A stretch of 64,000 nt of DNA from Methylotenera sp. (GTDB lineage Bacteria > Pseudomonadota > Gammaproteobacteria > Burkholderiales > Methylophilaceae), in contig JABFQV010000002.1 in the NCBI GenBank assembly GCA_013141495.1, positions 124,001-188,000 of the forward strand. The letters are read 5' to 3'. The notes under the pieces were generated by a model that saw only the letters and a program-made list of their open reading frames with translations, was not told the DNA's origin and searched no databases. Of this stretch, positions 28,132 to 36,777 are shown in pieces (the first letter of the stretch is position 1; every line of letters begins with the position of its first letter). A program made the position numbers and the translations under genes.

Positions 28132-29301
28132 TTATTCACTTTCCTTGTTGGTTTCTTCAGGCGTCTCTTCGTGCAGTGATAAGCTGTCAGCCTTAGACTC
28201 GCTGGATTTAGACCCTGCATCTTTGCCGTGTAATTTGAATCTTAACCGTAACTCGTTAATAGAGTCAGCATTGCGTAGCGCATCTTCTTGCGTGATGCGA
28301 CCTTCTTCACTTAGATGAAATAAGGCCTGATCAAATGTTTGCATCCCTAACTCAACAGATTTCGCCATCACTTCTTTAATCATATTGGTTTCACCTTTAA
28401 GTATCAGGTCTGAAATCAACGGTGAGTTCAGTAGTATCTCAATGGCGGCACAACGCCCACCACCTGTTTTTGAAACCAAACGTTGTGAGACAAATGCGCG
28501 CAAGTTGAGTGATAAATCCATATGTAACTGAGCATGGCGCTCCTCAGGAAAAAAGTTAACAATTCGGTCCAATGCTTGATTAGAGCTGTTAGCGTGTAAG
28601 GTTGCCATGCATAAGTGACCAGTTTCAGCGAATGCCAGAGCAAACTCCATGGTCTCCCTGTCACGAATTTCTCCAATTAAAATCACATCAGGCGCCTGGC
28701 GTAATGTATTTTTTAGCGCATTAAACCAGCCATTGGTATCTCGTCCCACTTCACGGTGCGTGATTAAACAATTTTTGCTTTGGTGTACGTATTCAACGGG
28801 GTCTTCTACCGTAATAATATGTCCATAACTATGTTCATTGCGGTAATCAATCAGCGCTGCCAGTGTGGTCGATTTACCCGAACCGGTGCCACCCACCAAA
28901 ATAACCAAGCCACGCTTGGTCATCATGACTTCTTTTAATACTTCTGGTAAACCTAAGTCATCAAATTGTGGAATGTTAGTGGTAATCGTGCGCAGCACCA
29001 TACCCACTTTTTCTTGTTGCATAAACACATTGACGCGAAAGCGCCCAATGTCTTTCGGCCAAATGGCGAAGTTACATTCTTTTTCCGTTGCAAATTCAGC
29101 GCGTTGCTTCTCATTCATGATGGCATCAGCAAAGGTTTTGGTATATTCCCCTGTGAGCTTTTGCTGCGTGACAGGTGTCATTTTTCCGTCAATTTTCATT
29201 GCGGGCGGAAAATCAGCAGAAATAAATAAGTCAGAAGCTTTCTTATCGAGCATGCCGCGCAAAAGGTTGTGCATATAATTGAGCGCTTGTTCATTGGTCA
29301 T
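28132..29301 (-). CDS. pilU: type IV pilus retraction ATPase, PilU-like
   Basis: Hexameric secretion-type ATPase of the PilT/PilU family. Walker A GGTGSGKSTTLAAL near residue 130, Asp box and HREVGRDTNGWFNALKNTLRQAPDVILIGEIRD (Walker B), then the His box GHLCMATLHANSSNQALDR. The C-terminal 40 residues are Ser/Glu-rich and disordered, which favours PilU over PilT (inference). A neighbouring pilT, commonly upstream, is not seen. Runs leftward into the DUF3301 gene. Confidence 0.88.
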   Translation of the reverse strand: MTNEQALNYMHNLLRGMLDKKASDLFISADFPPAMKIDGKMTPVTQQKLTGEYTKTFADAIMNEKQRAEFATEKECNFAIWPKDIGRFRVNVFMQQEKVGMVLRTITTNIPQFDDLGLPEVLKEVMMTKRGLVILVGGTGSGKSTTLAALIDYRNEHSYGHIITVEDPVEYVHQSKNCLITHREVGRDTNGWFNALKNTLRQAPDVILIGEIRDRETMEFALAFAETGHLCMATLHANSSNQALDRIVNFFPEERHAQLHMDLSLNLRAFVSQRLVSKTGGGRCAAIEILLNSPLISDLILKGETNMIKEVMAKSVELGMQTFDQALFHLSEEGRITQEDALRNADSINELRLRFKLHGKDAGSKSSESKADSLSLHEETPEETNKESE

Positions 29302-29439
29302 TCAGAAAACCTCATACATTAGAGTTACAATACGTCTTAAGTTATTTAGCGTTATAGAATAATTTATAACGAATTGTAAGCCAAACAACCCAGTTGTCAG
29401 CCATAGTTTTGCCAGTTATTAGGACAAAAATCACTTAAA

Positions 29440-30114
29440 ATGAATGAAATGCGTGAAAAAGAAGCTATCAGTGCTTATTTAAAACTTTTGCAAGCAAAAG
29501 GTGCTGCAAGTGCTGTGTTGCATAGGCGCGCGCTATTTTTAGATAAATTGAGTAGCGGGCTCGCTGCTAAAACACTAGGCGGTGGTGACTATCGGCTAGT
29601 GATAGAAGAGGTGATGGAAATAATTCCGGCTGATGATTGGCATGAAAGTCTGACTGCGGCACGCGAGTTTTACCCATTCTGGATAAAAGATATTAAAGCG
29701 ATTGCAGCACTGAATATCAACCCCGGTTTTGATATTCAACCATCGCAGTGGAAACCAGATCATGCCACGTTAAAGTCATTAACCGATAGTTTAGAAACTG
29801 AAAAGTTTGATACTTCAGAAAATTGGCCACTCAAGGCTTATACGCAGGCGCTACGCCTTGAAGGCGCAGAGCAAGCCACTGTAGATACCCGCGTTAAGCT
29901 TGCTAAAATCATACTGATACGGCTTAGAAATGCACCTGAGAAAAATCACAAAGCTTACCGTATTGCGGTTGACCAGACGCTTCCACTTTTTAATATCAAG
30001 CAAACAAGACGCTTATTTTTAGTCGTCGTGCGCGAGTTTTATCATTTTTGGACAGGTAACCCAGATGCGGCAAATATGGTACTTAAAGACGGCTCTGGCA
30101 ATATTCTGCTCTAG
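29440..30114 (+). CDS. hypothetical protein with internal duplication
   Basis: Not recognised. 224 residues, cytoplasmic, helical, no signal peptide. The motif REFYPFWIKDIKAIA (about residue 70) recurs at the C terminus as REFYHFWTGNPDAANM (about residue 200), and each copy follows a helix ending in LTAA or VVV, so the protein may be two copies of a roughly 110-residue unit. It is monocistronic between pilU (divergent) and amtB. No catalytic motif is visible. Confidence 0.7.
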   Translation: MNEMREKEAISAYLKLLQAKGAASAVLHRRALFLDKLSSGLAAKTLGGGDYRLVIEEVMEIIPADDWHESLTAAREFYPFWIKDIKAIAALNINPGFDIQPSQWKPDHATLKSLTDSLETEKFDTSENWPLKAYTQALRLEGAEQATVDTRVKLAKIILIRLRNAPEKNHKAYRIAVDQTLPLFNIKQTRRLFLVVVREFYHFWTGNPDAANMVLKDGSGNILL

Positions 30115-30151
30115 ATCTTGCCTAGGTTAAGATAAGACACTTCTACTCAAT

Positions 30152-30168
30152 TGCACAATTAAGGTGCG
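30152..30168 (+). promoter_or_regulatory. NtrC binding site 1 (amtB)
   Basis: TGCAC-AATTAA-GGTGCG matches the NtrC consensus TGCACC-N5-GGTGCA at ten of the twelve conserved positions, with correct spacing. Centre about 116 bp before the predicted start of transcription. Confidence 0.75.
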
Positions 30169-30181
30169 GCGTGCTCATCAG

Positions 30182-30198
30182 TGCATCAATAAGGTGCA
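30182..30198 (+). promoter_or_regulatory. NtrC binding site 2 (amtB)
   Basis: TGCAT-CAATAA-GGTGCA, same architecture as site 1 and exactly 30 bp from it, about three helical turns, so NtrC dimers would lie on the same DNA face. Confidence 0.75.
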
Positions 30199-30249
30199 GA
30201 TTTAACTTTTAATTTTTTTATAGTTTTTAAAAAACAACAAGTTAGATAT

Positions 30250-30265
30250 TGGCGCATTCTTTGCT
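30250..30265 (+). promoter_or_regulatory. sigma-54 promoter of amtB
   Basis: TTGGCGCATTCTTTGCTT holds the -24 GG (30251-30252) and -12 GC (30263-30264) with the obligatory 10-nt spacing; consensus TGGCACG-N4-TTGCW. Transcription would start near 30276, leaving about 24 nt with a Shine-Dalgarno before the ATG at 30300. Confidence 0.85.
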
Positions 30266-30299
30266 TAACTTTCTTATTTTTGAAATTAAAGGGCTATCA

Positions 30300-31490
30300 A
30301 TGGAAGCTTCAATCTCAGCTAGCAATACGTTATTTGTATTGATAGGCGCTATTATGGTGCTGGCGATGCATGCGGGGTTTGCTTTTTTAGAGTTAGGCAC
30401 CGTGCGTAAAAAAAACCAGGTTAACGCCTTGGTTAAAATTATGGTGGATTTTTCTGTATCGACTATTGCTTACTTTTTTATTGGCTACAGTATTGCCTAT
30501 GGCGTTAATTTTTTTAGTAGTGCAGAAACGTTAGCGGCAAAAAACGGCTTTGAATTAGTTAAGTTTTTTTTCTTACTCACCTTTGCTGCGGCAATTCCAG
30601 CCATTATTTCTGGTGGCATTGCAGAGCGCGCTAAATTTAACCCACAACTTGCGGCGACCTTCTTATTGGTAGGTTTTGTGTATCCATTTTTTGAAGGCAT
30701 TGCCTGGCATAATCACTTTGGTTTACAAGATTGGTTGCATGCTAGTTTCGGCGCTAATTTTCATGACTTTGCTGGCTCGGTTGTGGTACACGCGATGGGT
30801 GGCTGGATTGCATTAACTGCAGTACTTCTATTAGGCGCTCGCAGAGGACGTTATAGTAAAGATGGTGCTTTACACGCTCATCCACCCTCAAATATCCCAT
30901 TTTTAGCGCTAGGTGCATGGATATTAACAGTTGGCTGGTTTGGTTTTAATGTGATGTCAGCGCAATCAGTGCAAGGCATTTCTGGCTTAGTTGCAGTAAA
31001 TTCGCTCATGGCATTGGTTGGTGGCACATTGGCTGCATTAGTGATGGGTAAAAATGACCCAGGCTTTGTACATAATGGCCCACTTGCTGGTTTGGTAGCT
31101 GTATGCGCTGGCTCAGATGTCATGCATCCTTTAGGCGCATTGGTGACGGGTTTAGTCGCAGGTGTGCTATTTGTAAAAGCATTTACACTCACGCAGAATC
31201 GCTGGAAAATTGATGATGTGCTAGGTGTGTGGCCATTGCATGGCTTATGTGGTGCTTGGGGTGGGATTGCTGCCGGTATTTTTGGTGCTAAAGCACTTGG
31301 TGGCATCGGTGGCGTCAGTTTGGGTTCACAGCTAATCGGAACAGCACTAGGTGTGAGTGTTGCGCTGGTTGGCGGTGTGGCTATTTATGGTGCAATTAAA
31401 AAACTGGTCGGTATTCGCTTGAGCGCGGAAGAAGAGTTTGATGGGGCAGATTTAAGCATTCATAAAATTGCATCCTCGACAGATAATTGA
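30300..31490 (+). CDS. amtB: ammonium transporter
   Basis: Trimeric inner-membrane ammonium channel. About eleven hydrophobic helices are visible; the pore twin histidines are His164 (GSVVVHAMGGW) and His314 (VWPLHGLCGAW). The C-terminal cytoplasmic region LSAEEEFDGADLSIHKI is the conserved PII-contact helix. I start at MEASISASN (396 residues), because the upstream in-frame ATG at 30249 lies inside the sigma-54 promoter and so cannot be transcribed from it. No glnK lies adjacent, unlike the common glnK-amtB pair. Nitrogen control by NtrC is predicted. Confidence 0.95.
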   Translation: MEASISASNTLFVLIGAIMVLAMHAGFAFLELGTVRKKNQVNALVKIMVDFSVSTIAYFFIGYSIAYGVNFFSSAETLAAKNGFELVKFFFLLTFAAAIPAIISGGIAERAKFNPQLAATFLLVGFVYPFFEGIAWHNHFGLQDWLHASFGANFHDFAGSVVVHAMGGWIALTAVLLLGARRGRYSKDGALHAHPPSNIPFLALGAWILTVGWFGFNVMSAQSVQGISGLVAVNSLMALVGGTLAALVMGKNDPGFVHNGPLAGLVAVCAGSDVMHPLGALVTGLVAGVLFVKAFTLTQNRWKIDDVLGVWPLHGLCGAWGGIAAGIFGAKALGGIGGVSLGSQLIGTALGVSVALVGGVAIYGAIKKLVGIRLSAEEEFDGADLSIHKIASSTDN

Positions 31491-31916
31491 TCAGTTGATT
31501 TACAGCCTGATTTTCCATTAGAACCTAAAAACTCAAGCCACTGCTTTTCTAAGCGTCGCGAAGCATTCAGTAACTGAAGCGGTACGTCAAAAATCTGCAT
31601 GCTTCGCGACGCTCAGCATTACGTTTGGGAGTGTTGTTTACCATCACCCTTCATTTAGCTTAAAATCCAGACTAGATTTCACATTAAAATTGTGTGGTTA
31701 ACTCGACACGAAAATCATTCTAAAGCTATGGTAAATCATACATTTACGCTAACGGTTTTCGTTCCTGGTCTGGGTTAATGGAACATCTAGATTAAATTCA
31801 CTTAGCACCTGTTGCCTAAACAAGTGTAGTATCAAAGACTGATAGTGCTTTTTATTGTAGCTAAACGCGCTAGTGTGCTGTGCACATTTGATTTGCACCT
31901 CAATCGGAGGTTTAAT
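31491..31916. other. intergenic region with an inverted repeat
   Basis: No coding potential seen over 426 bp after amtB. It contains a 15-bp perfect inverted repeat AGCGTCGCGAAGCAT (31552-31566) and its complement (31599-31613), separated by 32 bp, which could act as a weak terminator or be a degenerate REP unit. The promoter of the next gene should lie near its right end. Confidence 0.5.
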
Positions 31917-32363
31917 ATGAAACGTTTTTTATTTATAGTAGCGGTGGCTTCGTCACTGCTTAGTATTCCAGCAATGGCTGCAGATGTAGGGGTTTCAGTC
32001 AGCATTGGCCAGCCAGGCTTTTACGGTCGAATTGATGTCGGAGACTATCCTTACCCACAGCCACGGGTAATCTATCGTCAACCAAGGGTAGTGGAGCGTG
32101 TTTATATAGAAAGCGAACCCATTTATCTGCGAGTACCACCTGGCCACGCTAAAAATTGGAGTAAACACTGCCGTAAATATAATGCTTGTGGCGAGCGCGT
32201 TTACTTTGTGCAAGACAGCTGGTACAACAATGAATACGCGCCACGCTACCAAGAGCGGCAACATGATCGTGGCGATGAGCATTCTGATTACAACGATGAC
32301 CGCAGAGAGTCTCACGGCAATAAACACCAAAAAAACGGTAAGGGCCATGGCGGTAAACACTAA
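31917..32363 (+). CDS. small secreted protein with His/Lys-rich C terminus
   Basis: Function unknown; similar proteins are scattered through betaproteobacteria as far as I recall. The start is set by RBS TCGGAGG and gives 148 residues with a signal peptide cut near AMAADV (residue 22). The mature part begins GVSVSIGQPGFYGRIDVGDYPYPQPRV, a Pro/Tyr-rich strand region, then IYLRVPPGHAKNWSKHC and YNACGERVYFVQDSWYNNEYAP, with two cysteines likely disulfide-bonded. The tail is HGNKHQKNGKGHGGKH. An earlier in-frame start adds 24 residues ahead of the signal peptide and is rejected. Confidence 0.8.
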   Translation: MKRFLFIVAVASSLLSIPAMAADVGVSVSIGQPGFYGRIDVGDYPYPQPRVIYRQPRVVERVYIESEPIYLRVPPGHAKNWSKHCRKYNACGERVYFVQDSWYNNEYAPRYQERQHDRGDEHSDYNDDRRESHGNKHQKNGKGHGGKH

Positions 32364-32596
32364 ACTTAAGTGACAGCGAGAGTGGAAGCACTTGGCACTT
32401 TGAAAATTTACATGCCTCGTATCGCCAGCCAGTTAATTAAACTTGTTTTTTTCAGGTGTATGACGCCGATTAGTGATCTCTAAATAATGCTTCTTGCCAA
32501 AATGGGTGATTGGCTTTTGAAAATACCGTCATCTGGGTGCTGTGCTGTCAGTTAACAATTAGAATTAACAACTCAAATCTATCCGTAGGAAATATA

Positions 32597-33142
32597 TTGA
32601 AATACTTGCTTGTCGTAATTAGCCTGTTTTTTCAGGTTGCAACTGCATATGCAGAAGAGCCACTCAGACCAGGCATTTGGGTGCGCATGAAAGATTCTTT
32701 GTTGCAAACGTGGGATTCTACAGACTACGAACTTTATGTGCCTATCAGTGCTTGGCATAACAGAAGTTACTATAGCTCTGAAAAAATTGATACTTACAAT
32801 GAGCAGCCATGGGGCTTAGGCTTAGGCAAGTATCGGTTCGATGAAGAGGGTGACTGGCATGCGCTCTACGTAATGGCATTTCAAGACTCACATAGCGACA
32901 TAGAGCCACTCGCGGGTTATGCCTTTCAAAAAATATGGCGGCCAACAGATGATCTACGTCTAGGTGTTGGCTACAGCGTAGGGCTAACGTTACGCAAAGA
33001 TTACAATTATTTACCTTTGCCAATACTTGCACCACTATTTTCTGTGGAATATAAACGATTAGCGCTACAATCTACTTATATTCCAGGCGGCACCGGTAAT
33101 GGAAACATCTTGTTCACATGGTTACGTTGGCAATTGCAATAG
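32597..33142 (+). CDS. pagP: lipid A palmitoyltransferase PagP
   Basis: Outer-membrane beta-barrel enzyme that moves palmitate from phospholipid to lipid A. The core matches PagP closely: ELYVPISAWHNR, YNEQPWGLGLGKYR, WHALYVMAFQDS, PLAGYAFQKIWRP, YNYLPLPILAPLFSVEY and TYIPGGTGNGNILFTWLRWQ. From the TTG start the catalytic residues are His54, Asp97 and Ser98; the His-Asp spacing of 43 equals that of E. coli (33/76). I choose TTG at 32597 with RBS TAGGA because it gives a clean signal peptide ending ATAYA; a longer ATG form from 32510 (210 residues) puts 29 residues in front of it. The C terminus RWQLQ ends in Gln, not Phe. Confidence 0.92.
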   Translation: MKYLLVVISLFFQVATAYAEEPLRPGIWVRMKDSLLQTWDSTDYELYVPISAWHNRSYYSSEKIDTYNEQPWGLGLGKYRFDEEGDWHALYVMAFQDSHSDIEPLAGYAFQKIWRPTDDLRLGVGYSVGLTLRKDYNYLPLPILAPLFSVEYKRLALQSTYIPGGTGNGNILFTWLRWQLQ

Positions 33143-33242
33143 TTGAAAAATAGTTTGCTTGTTAACTATTGGCGTGCCCCAGCAGTTGCTACTCCTTACG
33201 GGCTTTTACAAGCACACCTTAGCTGTAAATTGAGCCATATTG

Positions 33243-34487
33243 TTAATGTGGTTTTTGAATGTTGCAGCGATCAGCCAGATAGGTCATGACCTCATTTAAC
33301 TTTTCATCGGACTCATCTAATAAAAAAGGTGTAGCCTCATCAATAAAGTCATCCCACAATGATTTAAGTTGATCCACTTCATCGTGAGGTGCTTTTTTAA
33401 TGAGATTAAGCACTGCATTTTGCATAAGACCATTTTCACGAATACTTAATACGGCTTTTTTAGCTTCATTTCTTTTTAACGTGGTTTTTTGAGGGACGCC
33501 TGCGGCTGTGCATAGGAACAATGTAAGCAGCAAAATATCATCTTCAGTTCCTCCCGTAAGTGCAAACCAGTCAGCGGCCAGCCCTTGGTCGAATCGACTT
33601 ACTTCATTTAACTGGTCACGAATATAAAAGTATTTGCGGTCTTTCAGGTCGCTGAAAGCAGATTCCAGTGTTACGGATTGATTCACTATTTTAGGAATAT
33701 CCTCTTTGTTAATGCTTGAGAGAACGCTGGTTGCCTCGTCTTGAAACGCTAGTGGTAATTCTTGTATAAAATTGGCTTTGCAAGTCACATCACCTAAAAA
33801 TTCATGCTCTTTGCGAATGGCACTGAAAGTTTCAAATAAACCAGCTTCATTATAAGGATGCGTTTTGTTCGCCAGTATTTTTTTTGTACCATACGCCAAC
33901 AATAATAAAGCGGTGCGAATAACATGTTCAGCAGGCGCATGATGCTCATGCAGTTGATTGATCGACGCTCCAACCTTCTTGACCAAGAGGGTGGCAAAAT
34001 CAATGTTTTTTTTAAATCGTTCACAGTCTGCCAAAGTTTGCCTGTATTTGGTAACGGACAGCTTTTTACTTAAACACTTTTTAAGAAACTCGCGCTCAGA
34101 ATCTAGTCGGGGTGAACCAAAGTAATCATCTTCTGGTAGGCAGTACAGCGCTTTTAGCATTTGCGACCCACCGCGTGACAGTGCTCGAAATGGCTTTTCT
34201 TTTAATAACTGTGAGGCTTTATCCAGCTCAGCATCCGTTGTATCCTCAAGATACAAACTGACCAAACTCACCATGCGCGTCATGGATACTTCCAGGTTTT
34301 TTCTTAAGTGCGACGACTCTCCAAAATAATCGGCTATTTGAACAGATCCTGTGGCCGCCTCATCGACAATTGCATCAATACGTGTTTGATCAACGTAACT
34401 GTGCTGAACAGCATGCCTAAACGCTTTTTCAAAATAAGGCGCATTATCATAGGCTGCAATAGATTGTGTATTTTTAGCAGAGGTCAT
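33243..34487 (-). CDS. hypothetical protein of J-domain operon (414 aa)
   Basis: Not recognised. 414 residues, soluble, predominantly helical by composition, no signal peptide or transmembrane segment. No catalytic motif is visible; recognisable local features are a conserved-looking RALSRGGSQMLKALYCLPEDDYFG block near residue 100 and a His-rich NQLHEHHAPAEHVIRTALLLLAYG near residue 190. Last gene of a four-gene leftward operon headed by a J-domain protein, 49 bp after the 223-residue gene. A client or adaptor of the J protein is a possible role (inference). Confidence 0.75.
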   Translation of the reverse strand: MTSAKNTQSIAAYDNAPYFEKAFRHAVQHSYVDQTRIDAIVDEAATGSVQIADYFGESSHLRKNLEVSMTRMVSLVSLYLEDTTDAELDKASQLLKEKPFRALSRGGSQMLKALYCLPEDDYFGSPRLDSEREFLKKCLSKKLSVTKYRQTLADCERFKKNIDFATLLVKKVGASINQLHEHHAPAEHVIRTALLLLAYGTKKILANKTHPYNEAGLFETFSAIRKEHEFLGDVTCKANFIQELPLAFQDEATSVLSSINKEDIPKIVNQSVTLESAFSDLKDRKYFYIRDQLNEVSRFDQGLAADWFALTGGTEDDILLLTLFLCTAAGVPQKTTLKRNEAKKAVLSIRENGLMQNAVLNLIKKAPHDEVDQLKSLWDDFIDEATPFLLDESDEKLNEVMTYLADRCNIQKPH

Positions 34488-34536
34488 AAGTGGCTATTTA
34501 ATAATGAAAAGATTACGCATATTTAAAGAATATTAC

Positions 34537-35208
34537 TTAAATTGCAGAGTCTTCGTCCTCATCATCGCCTCTAGTGACTTTTGCTACCGGATCAGCATTT
34601 ACTACGACTTCATCATCATCTTCAGTAATTAGCGCAATTTCAGAAGTCAATTGATCCTGAAGTTTCGTCTTTAATAAGGCATGAACAATATTGTAAATAT
34701 CAGCGTGGTTATGACGTAGCAACCAAGTCAGTTCTTTCCAGTCATGATCGCTAATCTCCGCGCGCGTAATATCATCTGTATCAAGTGCTGCAAAAGTATC
34801 ACCCGTCACTTCTTCAGCACGATCTGAAAGATAATCTGCCAAGGTCTCATAACCAAACTCAAGCTCGGCGATGGCTTCGATAAATTCGTTAGCATCGGCA
34901 TCTTCTCGAAACAGCACGGAGTTGAACATGCCGCGCAGATGCTCATGCGACATATCTTTATAGAGTCGATCTAAAACCACGACGCGTGCAAACTGCTCAG
35001 GGGTAATTAACAAATTTAAAAGTGACTGCTTGGATGAATCATATTCACGGATAACAGCTAGCAGGTCTTTAGATGGCATTTCATCAAGCACTTCAACCAG
35101 CGCATGATCACCATCGGTTTCTACTAGCGCCGTGAGTAAAGCTTCTGCGCTTACAATATCGCCCGATTGAATAAGGCTACGTGCTTGTACAACGATTAAA
35201 TTGGTCAT
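34537..35208 (-). CDS. hypothetical acidic protein of J-domain operon (223 aa)
   Basis: Not recognised. The N terminus (VQARSLIQSGDIVSAEALLTALVETDGDHALVEVLDEM) resembles helical-repeat or TPR-like pairing, the middle is helical, and the last 40 residues are strongly acidic (TEDDDEVVVNAD, RGDDEDEDSAI). Cytoplasmic by sequence. Third gene of the operon; 55 bp separate it from the 163-residue gene. Confidence 0.72.
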   Translation of the reverse strand: MTNLIVVQARSLIQSGDIVSAEALLTALVETDGDHALVEVLDEMPSKDLLAVIREYDSSKQSLLNLLITPEQFARVVVLDRLYKDMSHEHLRGMFNSVLFREDADANEFIEAIAELEFGYETLADYLSDRAEEVTGDTFAALDTDDITRAEISDHDWKELTWLLRHNHADIYNIVHALLKTKLQDQLTSEIALITEDDDEVVVNADPVAKVTRGDDEDEDSAI

Positions 35209-35263
35209 TTTTATCCTATTGAATAAATACAGGGCATTTGCTAAAGTTGACTAATACAGCGCT

Positions 35264-35755
35264 TTAATTACTGTCGAACCCATGCTCAGATAGCCATTCG
35301 CCGCCTGATTCTGCTAGGTCATCCGACTCCTCTGTTTCCATTTCTTCCGCGGCGTCTTCACTCACCTCATACAGCGCATATAAATGCTCGAGCATCACTG
35401 TGGTTAATAAACACTGCTCGCCACCAACCTCAGTTTTTAGTTTAGCAACCAGATCAATTGCCCAAGGGGCAAATTGAACGCTAGAAGAGATGGTGTCCCA
35501 CGCAGGAAACTTGGCAGGCTCTTTATCAAGATAGCTCAAGATCACTTCTGGCTTTTTCACTACCACACTTCTATGAAAAACAACCGCTAACATTTCAGGG
35601 TTGGTTTTAATCATAGGCATTAAATCTGATATCTGCGAACGTTTTTCTACAAGACGCTCAGCGAGGACATCATCACCACTTGAGTCAGTTTTTAAGTCAT
35701 CAATGTCGGCCACATAAGTAGCCATTAAGTCAGTAAAGTAGCGCGATATTCTCAT
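35264..35755 (-). CDS. hypothetical acidic protein of J-domain operon (163 aa)
   Basis: Not recognised. Helical, soluble; the C-terminal 35 residues are acidic (EDAAEEMETEESDDLAESGG). Its ATG overlaps the stop of the J-domain gene by 4 bp, so the two are made in a coupled way and probably act together. No known fold is evident. Confidence 0.72.
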   Translation of the reverse strand: MRISRYFTDLMATYVADIDDLKTDSSGDDVLAERLVEKRSQISDLMPMIKTNPEMLAVVFHRSVVVKKPEVILSYLDKEPAKFPAWDTISSSVQFAPWAIDLVAKLKTEVGGEQCLLTTVMLEHLYALYEVSEDAAEEMETEESDDLAESGGEWLSEHGFDSN

Positions 35756-36033
35756 TTTTTTAATATTCCATTAAAGTAGTTTTGCCAAATTTCATGGGCG
35801 GTGTCTATCGGGCTATCCAATAGGCTACGTCTGCGGTTTTCGTCAAATGCTTTTCTTTTATCAGCATCAGAAAGCACTTCGTAAGCTTCTTGCACCATTC
35901 TGAACTTTGCAGGCGCATCAATTGATGTGTTTTTGTCAGGATGGAATTGAGTAGCCATTCTGCGGTAAGTCGTTTTTATTTCAGCTAAGGTAGCATTTGC
36001 TGAAACGCTCAAAACTGCGTAGTAATCTTTCAA
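35752..36033 (-). CDS. small J-domain (DnaJ-like) protein
   Basis: 93 residues: the J domain fills residues 1-68 (DYYAVLSVSANATLAEIKTTYRRMATQFHPDKN), with the HPD tripeptide needed to stimulate DnaK ATPase at about 32-34, and ends VLSDADKRKAFDENRRR. A short tail SPIDTAHEIWQNYFNGILKK follows. There is no G/F region, zinc finger or client-binding domain, so it is a class C J protein whose client contact must come from the tail or from the three genes behind it. Confidence 0.88.
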   Translation of the reverse strand: MKDYYAVLSVSANATLAEIKTTYRRMATQFHPDKNTSIDAPAKFRMVQEAYEVLSDADKRKAFDENRRRSLLDSPIDTAHEIWQNYFNGILKK

Positions 36034-36344
36034 TTTTATCCGCCAAATTTAGTGCTAAAAAACTGTGTGTTTATCTTATTTAATTCAAAGCGTAACGTTA
36101 GTTATTGTAACTAGATAATTATTGTAACTAGAATCGTGAAATTAAAAAAAGAAAACTGCGCTCAATTTCGATACTGTTGACGCTATGCTACTTTTACTTG
36201 CATTCATAGTAGTGGTATCACGTAAATGGTAATTAGATTTGAGGTGTATTTAATTATTTGAATTTTCGACAGAACCGTCGCAATTACTTAGTTGCTTCGC
36301 GCTTAGTTACTTGGTGTAGTGTTAGCTGGCGTAGTCGCAGAAAA
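36034..36344. other. intergenic region before the J-domain operon
   Basis: AT-rich, no ORF seen. It carries a short tandem duplication TTATTGTAACTAGA at 36102-36115 and 36119-36132 (17 bp period), upstream of the J-domain gene, where a promoter or operator would lie. Confidence 0.45.
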
Positions 36345-36374
36345 CAAAAAAGGCCTTGATATACAAGGCCTTAT
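36345..36374 (-). terminator. terminator of the tRNA-Ala/tRNA-Glu transcript
   Basis: On the minus strand, AAGGCCTTG - TATAT - CAAGGCCTT followed by T5; it lies 26 bp beyond the 3' end of tRNA-Glu. Confidence 0.85.
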
Positions 36375-36399
36375 TTACGTTGCCAATGATTATAATTAT

Positions 36400-36475
36400 T
36401 GGCGTCCCCACCGGGATTCGAACCCGGGTCGCCTCCGTGAAAGGGAGGTGTCCTAGGCCTCTAGACGATGGGGAC
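36400..36475 (-). tRNA. tRNA-Glu (anticodon UUC)
   Basis: 76 nt with encoded CCA. Acceptor GTCCCCA pairs with TGGGGAC, the T arm carries GGTTCGAATCC, and the anticodon stem-loop CCTCCCTTTCACGGAGG shows TTC. Second of two tRNAs, 80 bp after tRNA-Ala. Confidence 0.96.
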
Positions 36476-36555
36476 CTAAGATTTTACTGCTTTGTTACAA
36501 GTGCGACATTTTACTACAACTTACTGCTTAATTTAAAGCTAATTTTTAACTATTT

Positions 36556-36631
<76 letters not shown>

Positions 36632-36777
36632 GTACCTACATCTTTTCGCTTTCAATCAATTGCGTCATCAGCGAGGCGCCATATTAAAGATGGGCGGCGC
36701 GCTTGTCAATGACTTTCATTATATTTTGCTTAATTTATATTTCAGCCGCTAATTTCTCTATATCAAGATTTTGCAAG

